From: Otis tarda
Taxonomy: Eukaryota; Chordata; Aves; Otidiformes; Otididae
NCBI GenBank assembly: GCA_026413225.1
Contig: CM048552.1
Coordinates: 56,869,001-56,933,000, forward strand
Direction: 5' to 3'
DNA: 64,000 nucleotides
Below, piece after piece: positions 24,201 through 36,200 of this stretch (positions within the stretch are counted from its first letter, which is position 1; every line of letters begins with the position of its first letter). A program made the position numbers and the translations under genes. Under the pieces are notes generated by a model. The model made no database searches and was not told the DNA's origin. It saw only the letters and a list, made by a program, of their open reading frames with translations.

Positions 24201-27200
24201 CCGAAAAGATCCTGTTCAGCCGATGACATCCTCTGTCCCCAGGGCCCCGTTTCAAACAGCTCGTGATGAATGAGTTGGATTTGTGCAGCCCCCACAGCGG
24301 AGCGAGACTGGGGGTGGATGTTAGGAATTATCCCCAATCCTACATGCGTCTCTCGAGTGGCTGAAGCTAGGCAGGCTCTGCTGCGTTTGTCTGAAACGTA
24401 GTGCTTTTCAGTCTGAAGAGGGAGTAGAGAACTGTTGCTTTTGTACTTGTGTCTTTAAAAAAAGATGGTGGTTAAAGTGTGGAACAAAGGATCAGAGAGA
24501 TTCTTGCCAGTGAATTCCCTCCTTGCAATGGCAATCTCTGTCTGGGTAGATCTCTAGCCAAAAGATGGCAGAGGGAGCAACCTGAAGACATGTAGGGGTT
24601 TGGGGAGGGGGTAAGCCTGAAATGTTCAGCTGGTGACCCCCTCAGCGAAGAACAACAACCCATTAGGTCTGATTGGTCCTACTTCTGCTGTTTCAGGCCA
24701 TGGGGTTGTTTCTTCTTTTTCTAGGAGACTAACTGTGTTTGGGCTAGAGAGAGTGTGGGGCTGAAGGCCGTGTTGATCAATTGAATGGCATATTCACATT
24801 TTGCAACATCTAAGTTTTCTTGATGCTTTGCCCTGTTGTGTCCCTGTCCTGTCCCCCCTCCCCCGTCTCCCACCTCTTCCTGCTTTACATGCTCACAGAT
24901 AACACTCCCCACCTGCAGACAGCCTGGTAGATGGCTGCGTCATCATCTTCCAAAACACAGAGAGTAATGTGGAAATGAGAACTCGTTCATCTTTCCACTG
25001 TTCGACTTTGGGGAGTAGGGTTCGTTCGAAATGCTAATGCTACTGCTGTCAAAAGTCAACAAGACTTATCACTGCCTGTGTGGACTAGGAGAAGGAAAAG
25101 TTCCCCCAGGGAACAGACAAGGATGCTGCTGCACAGCATTTGGAGGAAAGTCTACACAAAGGCAGAGGGAGGAGAAGGGAAGGAAGCGCTCTTATCTATT
25201 TGTATGTCCTGGTTGGGTGTTGCCATGCTGAATGAGAGCCAGTGATTGAATGCTGATTTAAAAGGTAGATGCTAGTCCAGGGCAATGTTCCTGCTGTGGT
25301 CTGAGCCCCTTTTCCTGCTATTTTCCTCCTTGCTCTCCTGGTGCTTGTAAGAAGGGTCCTGTGGTGGAATGAAGGAAATGTACAGACTTGTTTTGCTAGT
25401 CAGCAGTTTTTAAGTGGAAAATGGCAGCATCTTTCCACAAGTAACCATTGGACAAATGGCTCTAGCTCTCAGGATGGCTTTTTCCCTTTCTCTTCTCCTT
25501 ATTAAATCCCTTATTAAATTCACCCCATTGCTTGTCCGTCCCCTCCCTCAGAACACCCTAAATAATTCCTCTCCCTCCTTAGTGTTTACAGCCTTCAAAT
25601 ATTTGCAGACTGTTGTCATGTCCCATTCTTCCTCCCCACCCTTCTTAGTTGTATCTCTTGTCTATGTTACATATTTAGCTCTTTTAATCTTTCTTAGTAA
25701 ATCAATCCCTCTAGGCCCAGATCGTTTTTATTCCTCTCTTACAAATTCCTAGCATCTTGTCTGTCTCGACTTGGCACTGTAGTATCTAGATGACGTCTTT
25801 TTGCTAGCAGGCAGCTCTTGGCTAACTTTGTATACAAGCCAGAACTCTTTAACAGGAGATGGATCTCCTTAGGATCCAGAGGCAGAAGGGATCCAGTTGT
25901 GTGAGCATTTCTGTTTTTCCTTTGGTCCCTGGCTCTGGAGGTGGTGTGTGAAAGAGGATGGATGGAGAGATCTATCTGCAGCTGACCTTGTGGACTCTGA
26001 AAGTCTTATCACAGGGATTGGGAGGCACGAATTAACCAGATCTACTAAAACTAGCTGTGGGATATCTGCAAAAAATCACCTTTGACTCCAGCTCATGTTT
26101 GCCATGCATGTTCTGGAGTTGTTTATTTTATGACAGCGTTCATAAGCTGCTCGTAATCAGAGCTGCTCTCTGATTTGTGTTTGAGTGCAGCTTTTAATAG
26201 TTCCAGATACGAGGAAGGGCTTGTCTGTGTGTGTGAGAGAGGGAGAGAGAACCAAGTCTCGAGTGTCATTCCCGTGACCTGTGCAGAGATCTTAATTCTT
26301 TCCATTTTAGGATGATGTGAAACATCTGGAATCCTCTCAGCTACTACGAGAGAAAGGCCAGCCTGTTCCTCCTTTGACAGTGCACTTTGGGACCAGAGTG
26401 CTGGCTTTTGTGGCTTGGCAGCTCAGTTCTTTTCAGAAAGAAACGTGTAGGGTGGTGGTTTTGTGTCGTTGCAAACTATCTAGCAGTACCTTCAACAGAG
26501 GCATCCGAGTAGCTTAATTCAGTACAGATTCATTTTATTTCTTCACGCTTCTAATTTAGGATATAGCAAATGTTTTTGTGTTGGCAAAAGATAAAGGTAT
26601 TATTACAGCCCTCAGGAGAGGGAGAAGCTGGAGACTTGGGAATTGTCTGTATTGAGCAGGTCAGGGCTGTGGAGAAAACAGAGGTAGCTGGGAATGTTAG
26701 CAATGTCTCCTCCTGAACTAATTGGCTCTGTTGAAACGATGTACTTGAGGTAACCAGTAATTTTGCTCCGGAAGAGGTACTCCGTGTCACTGCCTGGGGG
26801 GCTGGCTTGGGTTCAGGGGCTAGGTATGTGATCAGAGACAGCTAAAACTTCCACTCAGCTTGGGTACTGCTGATACATACAGAATCACCTCCCAAAAATC
26901 TGTCCCTTTTTGAGATAATGAGGCAGTTAACACATCGTAGGACTGTTGTTCTAGCCTGGCTGCAGGATCAGAGCTGGTTTCCTATTCGTGTGCCTTCCTC
27001 TGGGCTTGTCTTTGCAAATGGCAGTGCTGGAAATTGTATGAAGTTGAAGTGGCTGAATCACATTTCTGTCACAGAGAATAAATTTCAGGGGGAATCTTAA
27101 GAGTTTTGCATCTGTATGGGCCTTCTTAAAAGTGTTTCGCTTCAGTAGAAGCTTGCACAATCTTAATTCCACCTCCATTTCTATGCAGGAGCCAATATTG

Positions 27201-30200
27201 CGACTGGTGAAGAGGTGGCCATCAAACTGGAATGTGTCAAAACCAAGCATCCCCAGCTCCACATCGAAAGCAAGTTCTACAAGATGATGCAAGGAGGAGG
27301 TGAGATGGGGAGGAAAGGATGGGGCCGGGGGAGTGGTTGAAGAAGGAAATTATTCTGGAGGGCCATAGAAAGGAAATGACTTGGTGTTACAAATGATCTC
27401 CTCAGCAGGGGATGCAGCAGTTTTCCTCTGTTCCGTGGTCTTAATCTTTCTCTTTCCCCAGTGGGCATCCCCTCCATTAAGTGGTGTGGAGCAGAGGGGG
27501 ACTATAATGTGATGGTGATGGAGCTCTTGGGGCCCAGCCTGGAAGATCTCTTCAACTTCTGTTCCCGCAAATTTAGTCTCAAGACAGTTCTGCTCCTGGC
27601 AGACCAGATGGTGAGTTTCCTCTGAAGCATTTGTGCCTACTCTCCTTTTCCATGCCTTTTTTTCCTTGCCCTGCCCCCCCTCCCCTCTGTTCAAGAACTG
27701 CTATATCCCAGGCTTTTTTCATGTAGCAGCGAGTGGCTGCCAGATTTCAATTTCTTGATGAAGCTGGGGGCCCAGAACCTAGGCATCGCTGACTTTTCCT
27801 GGTCTCTATCCCTCCTTCCTTCCTCTGCTGCTCCCCCTGTGTTAGTACTGCATGCATAGGTGCTTTTGCCTGCTTGATGAATGATTGTCATTGCTACCTA
27901 TCTTGACTCAGCTGCCCATGGCCTGGGTTTAAGACCCTTAGCTATTCTGGACCCTCTTGTTTCCCAGCCTGGATAAGTTTGAAAGTTGACTGATGTCAAT
28001 GCTGAAGCTCAGAGTTTTAGTCTGAAAAAGCTTACTTGCCATCCTTCCTTGTGGTGACCTCCCCAGATTGAGGACTGGGCTGGTGTGCAGGCTTGAATTC
28101 AGTCTCCATCTCCAGATCCTTCTGCCTCCAAAGGGTGTCTTTTCCTTGGCTGTCATCTCTGATATTCTCTGCAAAGTGTCCCTTTCTGTGCTCTGACAGG
28201 CCAGTGTCATGGTCAGAGAAGTGTTTTTAACACATGTGGTTATGGCAAGTTTCCTTCTCGCTTGTCTCACTCTTTATTTATTTCCCCCCTCCAGATCAGC
28301 CGTATCGAGTACATTCATTCCAAGAACTTCATCCATCGGGATGTGAAGCCAGACAACTTCCTTATGGGCCTCGGCAAAAAAGGCAACCTAGTATACATCA
28401 TTGATTTTGGTTTGGCCAAGAAGTACCGAGATGCCCGGACCCACCAGCACATCCCTTACCGGGAAAACAAGAATCTGACTGGCACAGCCCGTTACGCCTC
28501 TATCAACACCCACCTGGGAATCGGTGAGCCTGCTGTTGCCCCTTGGTGGAGCTTTCTAGTGGGGGTAGTGTGTCCCCAGAAGGAGTGGTTTGGGTTCTGT
28601 GTCTGGCTCTGCTGCTGACCTCTGTTGAGATGCTGGGCAAATAACTGTTAGGTGTGTGTTCTCTCTCCTGCCTTTTGTAGCACTCTGAGTTCCCGAAGGC
28701 AGAAATTGTCTGTGGGTATGTGTTTGTGCGCTGCTTTGTATGGTGGGGCCCTATTTCAGCATCAAGGCTGTGACCTCCCTAGCTTTACTGCTACTAACTC
28801 TGCCTTGCACAATTTTTGCAGGCTGATTAGGTATGTAAAGGAGACATTCACAGGCACTGGGCCTTTAAGGATATGTGCAATTGAAACCTTTCCTGAGTGC
28901 CTTCATCAGTGATCATTCTGTAGCCGTCAGAGCTGAAGTATACAGGCCCACTGCAGTATCGTCATACTCCTGTTACCCACTGCTGAGGATGGGGACAGCC
29001 ATGTGTGGGAAATGTAGAAGCAGCTGGAATGAGGGGAGGCTTCCTACTGCCTGGACATTCCAGTTTTGTGATTGAGGATTGGCTGTCATGGGCCTTAAAA
29101 ATCTATGTGTGTCTGAGAACCACACTGCCCCGTTCACCACTGAGAGAGACTGAGGCAGCTTTAGGGAGGTAGGGCTCTGCCCTTAGTACCTGTGGCTAGT
29201 ACTGTGGGGATAAAACTAGGCTGGGAAAGAGTGCTGAGCGTACAGCCAGGTCTTACATGAAATGATCAGAGAGCTGGAGCACCTCTCCTATGAAGACAGG
29301 CTGAGAGAGCTGGGGCTGTTCAGCGTGGAGAAGGGGAGGCTCCGGGGAGACCTTATAGCAGTTTTCCAGGATCTAAAAGGGGCTTATAAGAAAGACAGGG
29401 AGAAACTCTTTATCAGGGCATGCTGTGATAGGACAAGGGGTAATGGTTTTAAAATAAAAGGGGCTAGAGTCAGACTTGATAGAAGGAAAAAAATTTTAGA
29501 ATAAGGGTGGCGCAGGTTGCCCAGAGAGGTGGTGGATGCCCCATCCCTGGAAATGTTCCAGGCCAGGTTGGATGGGGTGCTGAGCAACCTGATCTAGTTA
29601 GAGATGTCCCTGCTTCTTGCTAGATGACCTTTAAAGGTCCCTTCCAACCCAAACTATGTATGATTCTACACTGGTGATGGCCATCATCGCAGGCTTTGTT
29701 TAAAAAAAACAAAACCAAAACCAAAACAACTTGTGCAGATTAGTACCCCGTGCACTTAAACCTCTTGAAGTCACCCAAACTCTTTTTCTGAGAATGAGCC
29801 TCTGATACATGACACCTGGTTGCTGTGAGGAACAGAGGTGAAAACTAGTTTTCTCTTCCATTCCCTGACTAGATAGTTTTCTCTGGTGTGTGACCTTTTT
29901 CCACTGCTTGAGCTAAACTTTGTCCACACTGCGAGAGTTTCTTAATTACCGTAGGGTCTGTTCTGAGCAGACTGACTCGGTTCTGCTACCAGTTGGCAAA
30001 TCCTAAGAGCAGAAACACTGAAGCTGCCCTGCCCGCGGACCCAGGAAAGTAGCTCCTGTGCTTGCAGCCCAGTTTATGCTGGAAATTTGAAAATCAGAGC
30101 AAGGAACTCAAACCTTTTAACTAACAGCTTCCACAGTATTTCATGTCCTCGTTCTTCTTAGGGCAAGCTTCCCATTCTCCCCTCTTGCAGATGGCTTCTC

Positions 30201-33200
30201 AGAAATCTGGAGTCAAGACTTGACCTGCAGAAAATAAAGCCATTTCCCACTGTCTTCCTTGCTTAATACTGTATAACTGTAGACTGAAAATGCTTTATTT
30301 GTATCAAAATGGGGAGTGTTGTGTGTTGAGAGTGGGCTGTGATCTCCTGACCTCTTTCATGTAGTAAAAATAGTTCTCATAGAGCTTCCCGAGTTGGTCC
30401 TGTATTTTGGCTTGACCTGCTTATATATAACTGACTCTCCATTGAATTCTCAGTCAAGATTTCCACAGCCATGGTAACTGCCACAAGGAGACATGCATAA
30501 AATAATTCTCGCTACTATGTCTGTCGATTCTTTTGTGTGTGCGTGCTCTGTCTGAACTGATCACGAGAGGCTAAATGTTTGGTCATGGGGTGGTTTTTTG
30601 TTTTGAAGGACGTTATTATTCATCCCACCCCAACTTAGCCCTTTACTGCTGGTGCTTGGCTTGTGTATCAGGGTGAACAAACAATGTCTGAACGCTAATC
30701 CAAGGGTAAATTGCATATGCCATCGGTCTGAGAGCAGACGTCGCTCTCTTCATGCCCTTTGGTTTGGGAAAGTCTGGGTGTGAGTTACTCTGCACAACAG
30801 GTCTCGGGTGTATTATCGCCACATTGCAGAGAGTTCCCCTGAACGGCGTAAAGGTTACGTGACTTGCCCGGAAGAAAGGGGATGGGGGGTGTCAGGGTTG
30901 CAGCTAGAGTTCCTGTTTCTCGAGACCTTGCCACGGGGTGTATGACAGACACATTTGTGTGTTAGCAGCATTGCCATGGGAACCGTCACTCTGAATTTTT
31001 TTTACTTTTGAGAGACTAAATTCTCTGTCTTGCTGTTACATTAATGCGGTTTAGGGAGAGGGAAGGAACCAGGTGCTGGAGTATTCGTGTGACGGGAATA
31101 GCAAATGAGTAAATACCTTTATTTGAATGTGCAAGCTAAGGATTGGGCATTCCGATGTCTGGAGGAAACACATTCTTTTCCCAGTGACCGGGGGAAAAGT
31201 AGGAGGCGAGATCAGGGAGGGTTTCCACAGCTGGAGACTTGCTGTTGGGGGAGTCATTGGACTGTGCAGCCTTTGGTTCACGCATTCCAGTCAATTTTCA
31301 CATGCTCTGGGGATGAGAGTCCCTTGCACCCTCTGGAGCTTGTAAAGTCTGAAATAGATGTCCATGGGTGCCCAGGAGACAGTCTTGGAAGAAGCCTGGT
31401 GGGCTCTGTCTGGATAACAGGGGGTTGGGGGGTGGGGGGCAGTTCCTCCCCGAATATGTGTGCTAGATGGCATCAGCATAGGCTGTGCAGAGCATGAAGT
31501 TCTTCTGCCTATCCTGCCCTCTGTCACCTGTTCCATATTTTTTTTTTCTGGTTTTAAAGGCTGTTGCCATGCAGTGGGGAGAGGAAGGGGAAGTGTAGTC
31601 CCAGCAGGTGCAAAATCAGATCTGAGTATGGAGTCAGGAAAATGTTATTTGGTTAAGACTGATTGCAGCTGAGCTGGCTCCAGTGAAGATTCTGATTTCT
31701 AGGGAGCCCTGCATGGGAACAGCATCGCTTTGGATAGGACTGGTGTGGGGGAAAGCACTGTCCTGGGAGACTAGGAAGCACTTTAGGATGCAAAGGAACA
31801 AGTTTTGTCATGAACCTTATGTCCAAGGGAGCCAGTCTTCAGTCTCTTGTCTTTGCCCAAGCATGTCTTCCTTGGGTAACTCACTGTCCTGCTACTCACC
31901 TCTGACTCAGCTCCTTCTGAGGACCCCGCTTTGGGAAGGGAGTGAGGGTGAGGGCTGGCTGGGAACCTCCCTGGGAGTGGAAGGGAGCTGACAGGGGATT
32001 GCTTGCAGAGTGGGTTGGGTTTGAGAGGTCATGCTGGGTTGTGTGGGAAAGCAACCTTGTGTTTTCTGTCAGAGGAGGGTTTGTGAGGGAGGGAAGAGAG
32101 GATTAAGTGTCTTTATAAAAGTAGCAGTCCCTCATGTACTGCAGGAGAGCTGAGAGGCTGAAGTAGAATGGAGAGAGAGTGTGAGTGTGATATGGTGTCA
32201 CAGGTCATGACTGTAATCCTGCTTCTGGACTGACTTGCTCTGGGCACGCAGTCATGTCACTTGTGTTTCTCTTTTCAAACTGTAAAGTCACTGGTCTGTG
32301 GGGTTTTTTTGTTGGTTTTTTTTTTGTTGTTGTTTGTTTGTTTTTCCTTTTTGCCTTCATCCCAGGAATGCTGCGAGAGTCAATGATTGTCAAGCTTCTA
32401 AAAGTAGAAAGTAATGATATTAAATAATGTTTCTTTGGTGTGTAGAGGTGAACTTTTTTTCTAACTCTAATTACTCCACTCTTGCTGTCTAGCATTATCT
32501 AATATCCTGAGGATGTTGGTATATAAGGCCATGCCAGAAAGAAAGAGAAAAAATATAAAAAATTTGGAGATGTGTAATAGTAACTGAAGATGAACCAAAG
32601 AAATGGAATGTAGGAACTGTTGTTCTTCATCCAAGTTTTAATTTGGAGTCTTGTAGGTAAGGTTACAGGTGAAAGGCAGCTACAGTGTTTTGAGGTAGCT
32701 TGACTGTCATGTTGGTGCCTCAGGCTTGTCATAGATTTGAATCTCACTGAAATTAAGTGGGCTACAACCACCACAGGTACCTGAGATATAGGACATCGGG
32801 GATGCAACACAATCAGACACTTCTCATGCAGCATTTTAATAGTTAGGTATTGTGCTTGCAGTTGTTTTTCCTCGATCATATTGCTGTGTTAAGGCACAGT
32901 TAAGATGTGTTTGCGTGCGTGTAATGGATACTAGTGAGCTGCCTAGTTTGGTTTTGTAACTGCTCTCGCTGCCTCCTGTAAGGGCTTGTAGCATTCCCCA
33001 CTGACTTCAGGCTCCCTAACCTCAAATCTCTAGTTCTGGCCTTCCCCAGATCACTAGAGCTGTGCCTAGGCATACGTTTGCAGAACGTCTCCCTTTTTGG
33101 ATGGGGTTGGTGCCTGTGCTCAAAAGCTGCTGTGTTCCACGGAAGTGGAGGTGTGTTGTCGAGCCTGCCCTAAGCAATATGGGCTTCAAGCAAGATTTTG

Positions 33201-36200
33201 GAGGCAAGATGCCAGTTCATTCCTAAATGCTGATTTGCTTGTTCAGTAGGTTTCTCTGGTTCCTGCCCTGCCTTTCCCTACTCCTCTGAGGGGCATCACC
33301 GCTCTCTAGACAGCGAACCCACAGTTACAGGCTTTAAAGCTACAGCATGGATAAGTCAAGGGCTGGCAAACTGCAGGATTGAGGTTACCCTCACCTTCTC
33401 TGCTTTCGGGTCCTGGATGTGCATTCTGACTCCGTTTCCTCAGGCCTCCTGTCTCAGGATGTAGATAATGATAAAATGTTGTTTAGTTTTATTTATTTGA
33501 TATGCATGGTGTGTGATCTGAGCCCTCTGAGCTACATGTATCCCAACCACTGCAAAAAAGTTTCTTTTCCTTCCTCCCTACATAGCGTCTCAGCATCTCC
33601 CAGGTAGTCATGTAGTTATCTTTGGCAACAATATGATAGAATTGGGAAGTATTAGCCCCCTTAAAGTGGGCATCTTCAGGCAGTAAGTTAGTGAGGTAAA
33701 AAAATGCTGTTATTTCTGCATGCTCAAAGTAAGATACTTTAGGGATCTGCAGGGCTGCTTTCTCCTCTACTGCTGTTTTGGAACATTGTGTTTTTTGTGG
33801 CATTTCATGTGCTTTGACCCAAAAGCTCTCTCATATCTGTTACGGAGTGATGAGACCCTCCTTTTCTTCTGCAACCACTGTGCTTTTTTTTCTGCTAATA
33901 TTTTTAGTTTGCCAAGTCCCCTTGTTATCAAAAACACTAGGCGATTATGAGAGAGAGGTGCAGGAGGAAGAAAGGCCTGTTGTGACCCACAGCTTGTGTT
34001 GGTACCTCTGGACATCTACCATCTGCGATCTGCTATAGCTACTTCTTCATCAGGGTTCAGTTCAGCTAGCAGAGTAAGGGGCAGCTGTAATAAGCTACTG
34101 GCCATTGAATGGGGCAGGTGGTAGCATGTAACTGATACTGGGAATTAACTCACAGACCAATACATAATCTGCAGCATCTTCCAGGACGTGGCACTAAATC
34201 CAGCAAAATATGCTGTAGTATTAAATTAATCCAATAGATTAATCTCGTTAGCCTTTCCTCTACCCCTGTGCTCTCCTTCAAGCCATATTTTATCTATTAT
34301 CTGTGTGAATTGTTCTCCTCATGGTGTAAAGTACTTTGGAGAAACTGTTTAGTTCATTTTACTTGTGAGGGCAACAAGGGCAAGAGCTTCTTGGTAAAAC
34401 TTATAGATGCATTTGTAAGTATGTTGGAGGAGCTGGGAAGAGCTTCCCAAGTTAACTAGTCAGCATTTTCAGTTGCTGAGGTTCTACATTAACTCCATCT
34501 TGAGCTAACTTGCAACTTGAAATGGCTTGGCCATTCCAGAGAGTAAGTTCAATGTGGAATGTTTTTGGTTTGGGAAACAATTTTTTTTGTGGTGGGTGTT
34601 TGGTTTTTTTTTGTTTTTGTTTTGTTTTTGTTTTTTTTTCTTTTTTTTTTTTTTTTTCCCCATAAGTAACCATCTAAAAGTGAGCTCTTACAATGGCATA
34701 TTAAGGGCAACCCTTGCTCTGAGTAGAGTTGGTTGCGATGCTGGTTATACAGTCATTCCCCATTTGGTGGGAAACCTCTTGTTCAAAGTATACCTCTGTA
34801 TTCATGCCTCTTTCCTCCGCAGCTGGAAAAATGCCACCAATCCAGAAAGATCTTTGTACAGTATTACATGTTAGGCTTCTCTAAAATATCAACAAAGTCA
34901 TTTACCACAAGAAGAGGTTGCTAATTCCTCGTTTCTGTCCTGTGTAAAGAGTATTAGCAGGTTAATTAGAAGATGTGTTTGAAAAGGTTGTGCTGGGTTT
35001 ACCTCTATTAGCTTTGTCTTTCTGTGACTACCTCTGTCATGACTAATCCCCGGGCTGAAGTGTCATTCTGGGTGGAGAAGTGTAGGTGCCTTTCCTCTGG
35101 GTCTGGGAAGAGCAAAGTAGGCAGTGTCACTGCAGTGCTTCTTGAGCTGTTGAATTCTTGTGTGAATTAAGGCTTGTCCAAGTGCGGAAGTAGTCAGAGT
35201 AATTATTCATTTATGAAGTGGGTTGGACTGTATGGGGAGAGGAGCACTTCTGCAGTATGAACCATCCTCACAGGAATTTGTGCTGGAATGTCTTCTACAA
35301 GTTGGTCTATCCATAGAAATCTACCAAAGAAGAGAGAGGGGTTGTTTCTTTTGTTCCACGTTTACCTCCAAAGCTGTGTGATTGCCAAAACAGTTTTACT
35401 TGCTGCTCACTCCTTGCCCCTTTCTAATTTCCTCCCACAGAACAAAGTCGCCGTGATGACCTGGAGAGCTTGGGCTACGTGCTTATGTATTTCAACCTGG
35501 GCTCACTGCCTTGGCAGGGCCTCAAGGCTGCCACCAAGCGCCAAAAATACGAGAGGATCAGCGAGAAAAAGATGTCAACGCCTATTGAGGTGCTCTGCAA
35601 AGGGTACCCTTGTAAGTGCTCTGATCTTGATGGCTGTCTTGTCTGGTGCGTGGCTTGCTCTCTTGCCCCATGGAGCCTTGAGTCCTGAGGGCAGTGCCAA
35701 GTACCCCCAGACCAGGTGCTGCTGACACCAGTGATGAGAAGGATAAGAAACCAGTGGTGATATAGTTGTGGTTCAGAAGCAGGAAACATGTTTTTGTGGA
35801 GAGTCAAGCCTTTTGTTAGTGAGGGCATGAGAGCACTGAGAGGGATTTTTAGGACCTCAGAAATGGTCTGGAAGGGAGGGTGGGCAGTGAGGTGGGAAGG
35901 TGTGCTGATGATCCTGAATTATTCTTGGTAATGAGAATGAGGGCCGACTGTGATGAATCCCAGAACTAACCAGGCACTGAAGTGCAAATGCAGTTCTTTC
36001 TAGGTAAATGTGGAGTAACGTATGTGAGGGGAGAGTAGAAGGCTTGGTCTTCAATGTCACGTGCCACTCACCAATGAGCTGTTGCAGTTGCTATAGAAGG
36101 TTCTGTGAAAGCATCAACTTTACACTTAGTGGCTACTGAGGATAAGCGGATCTGGTGTTAGGCATTACTAGGAAAGAAAAGAAGCCCTAATAGTGTGCAT

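Noticed and set aside
29262-29504. 80-codon + strand open frame
   Set aside because: It is the C-terminal ORF2 remnant of the CR1 copy at 29,260-29,667.
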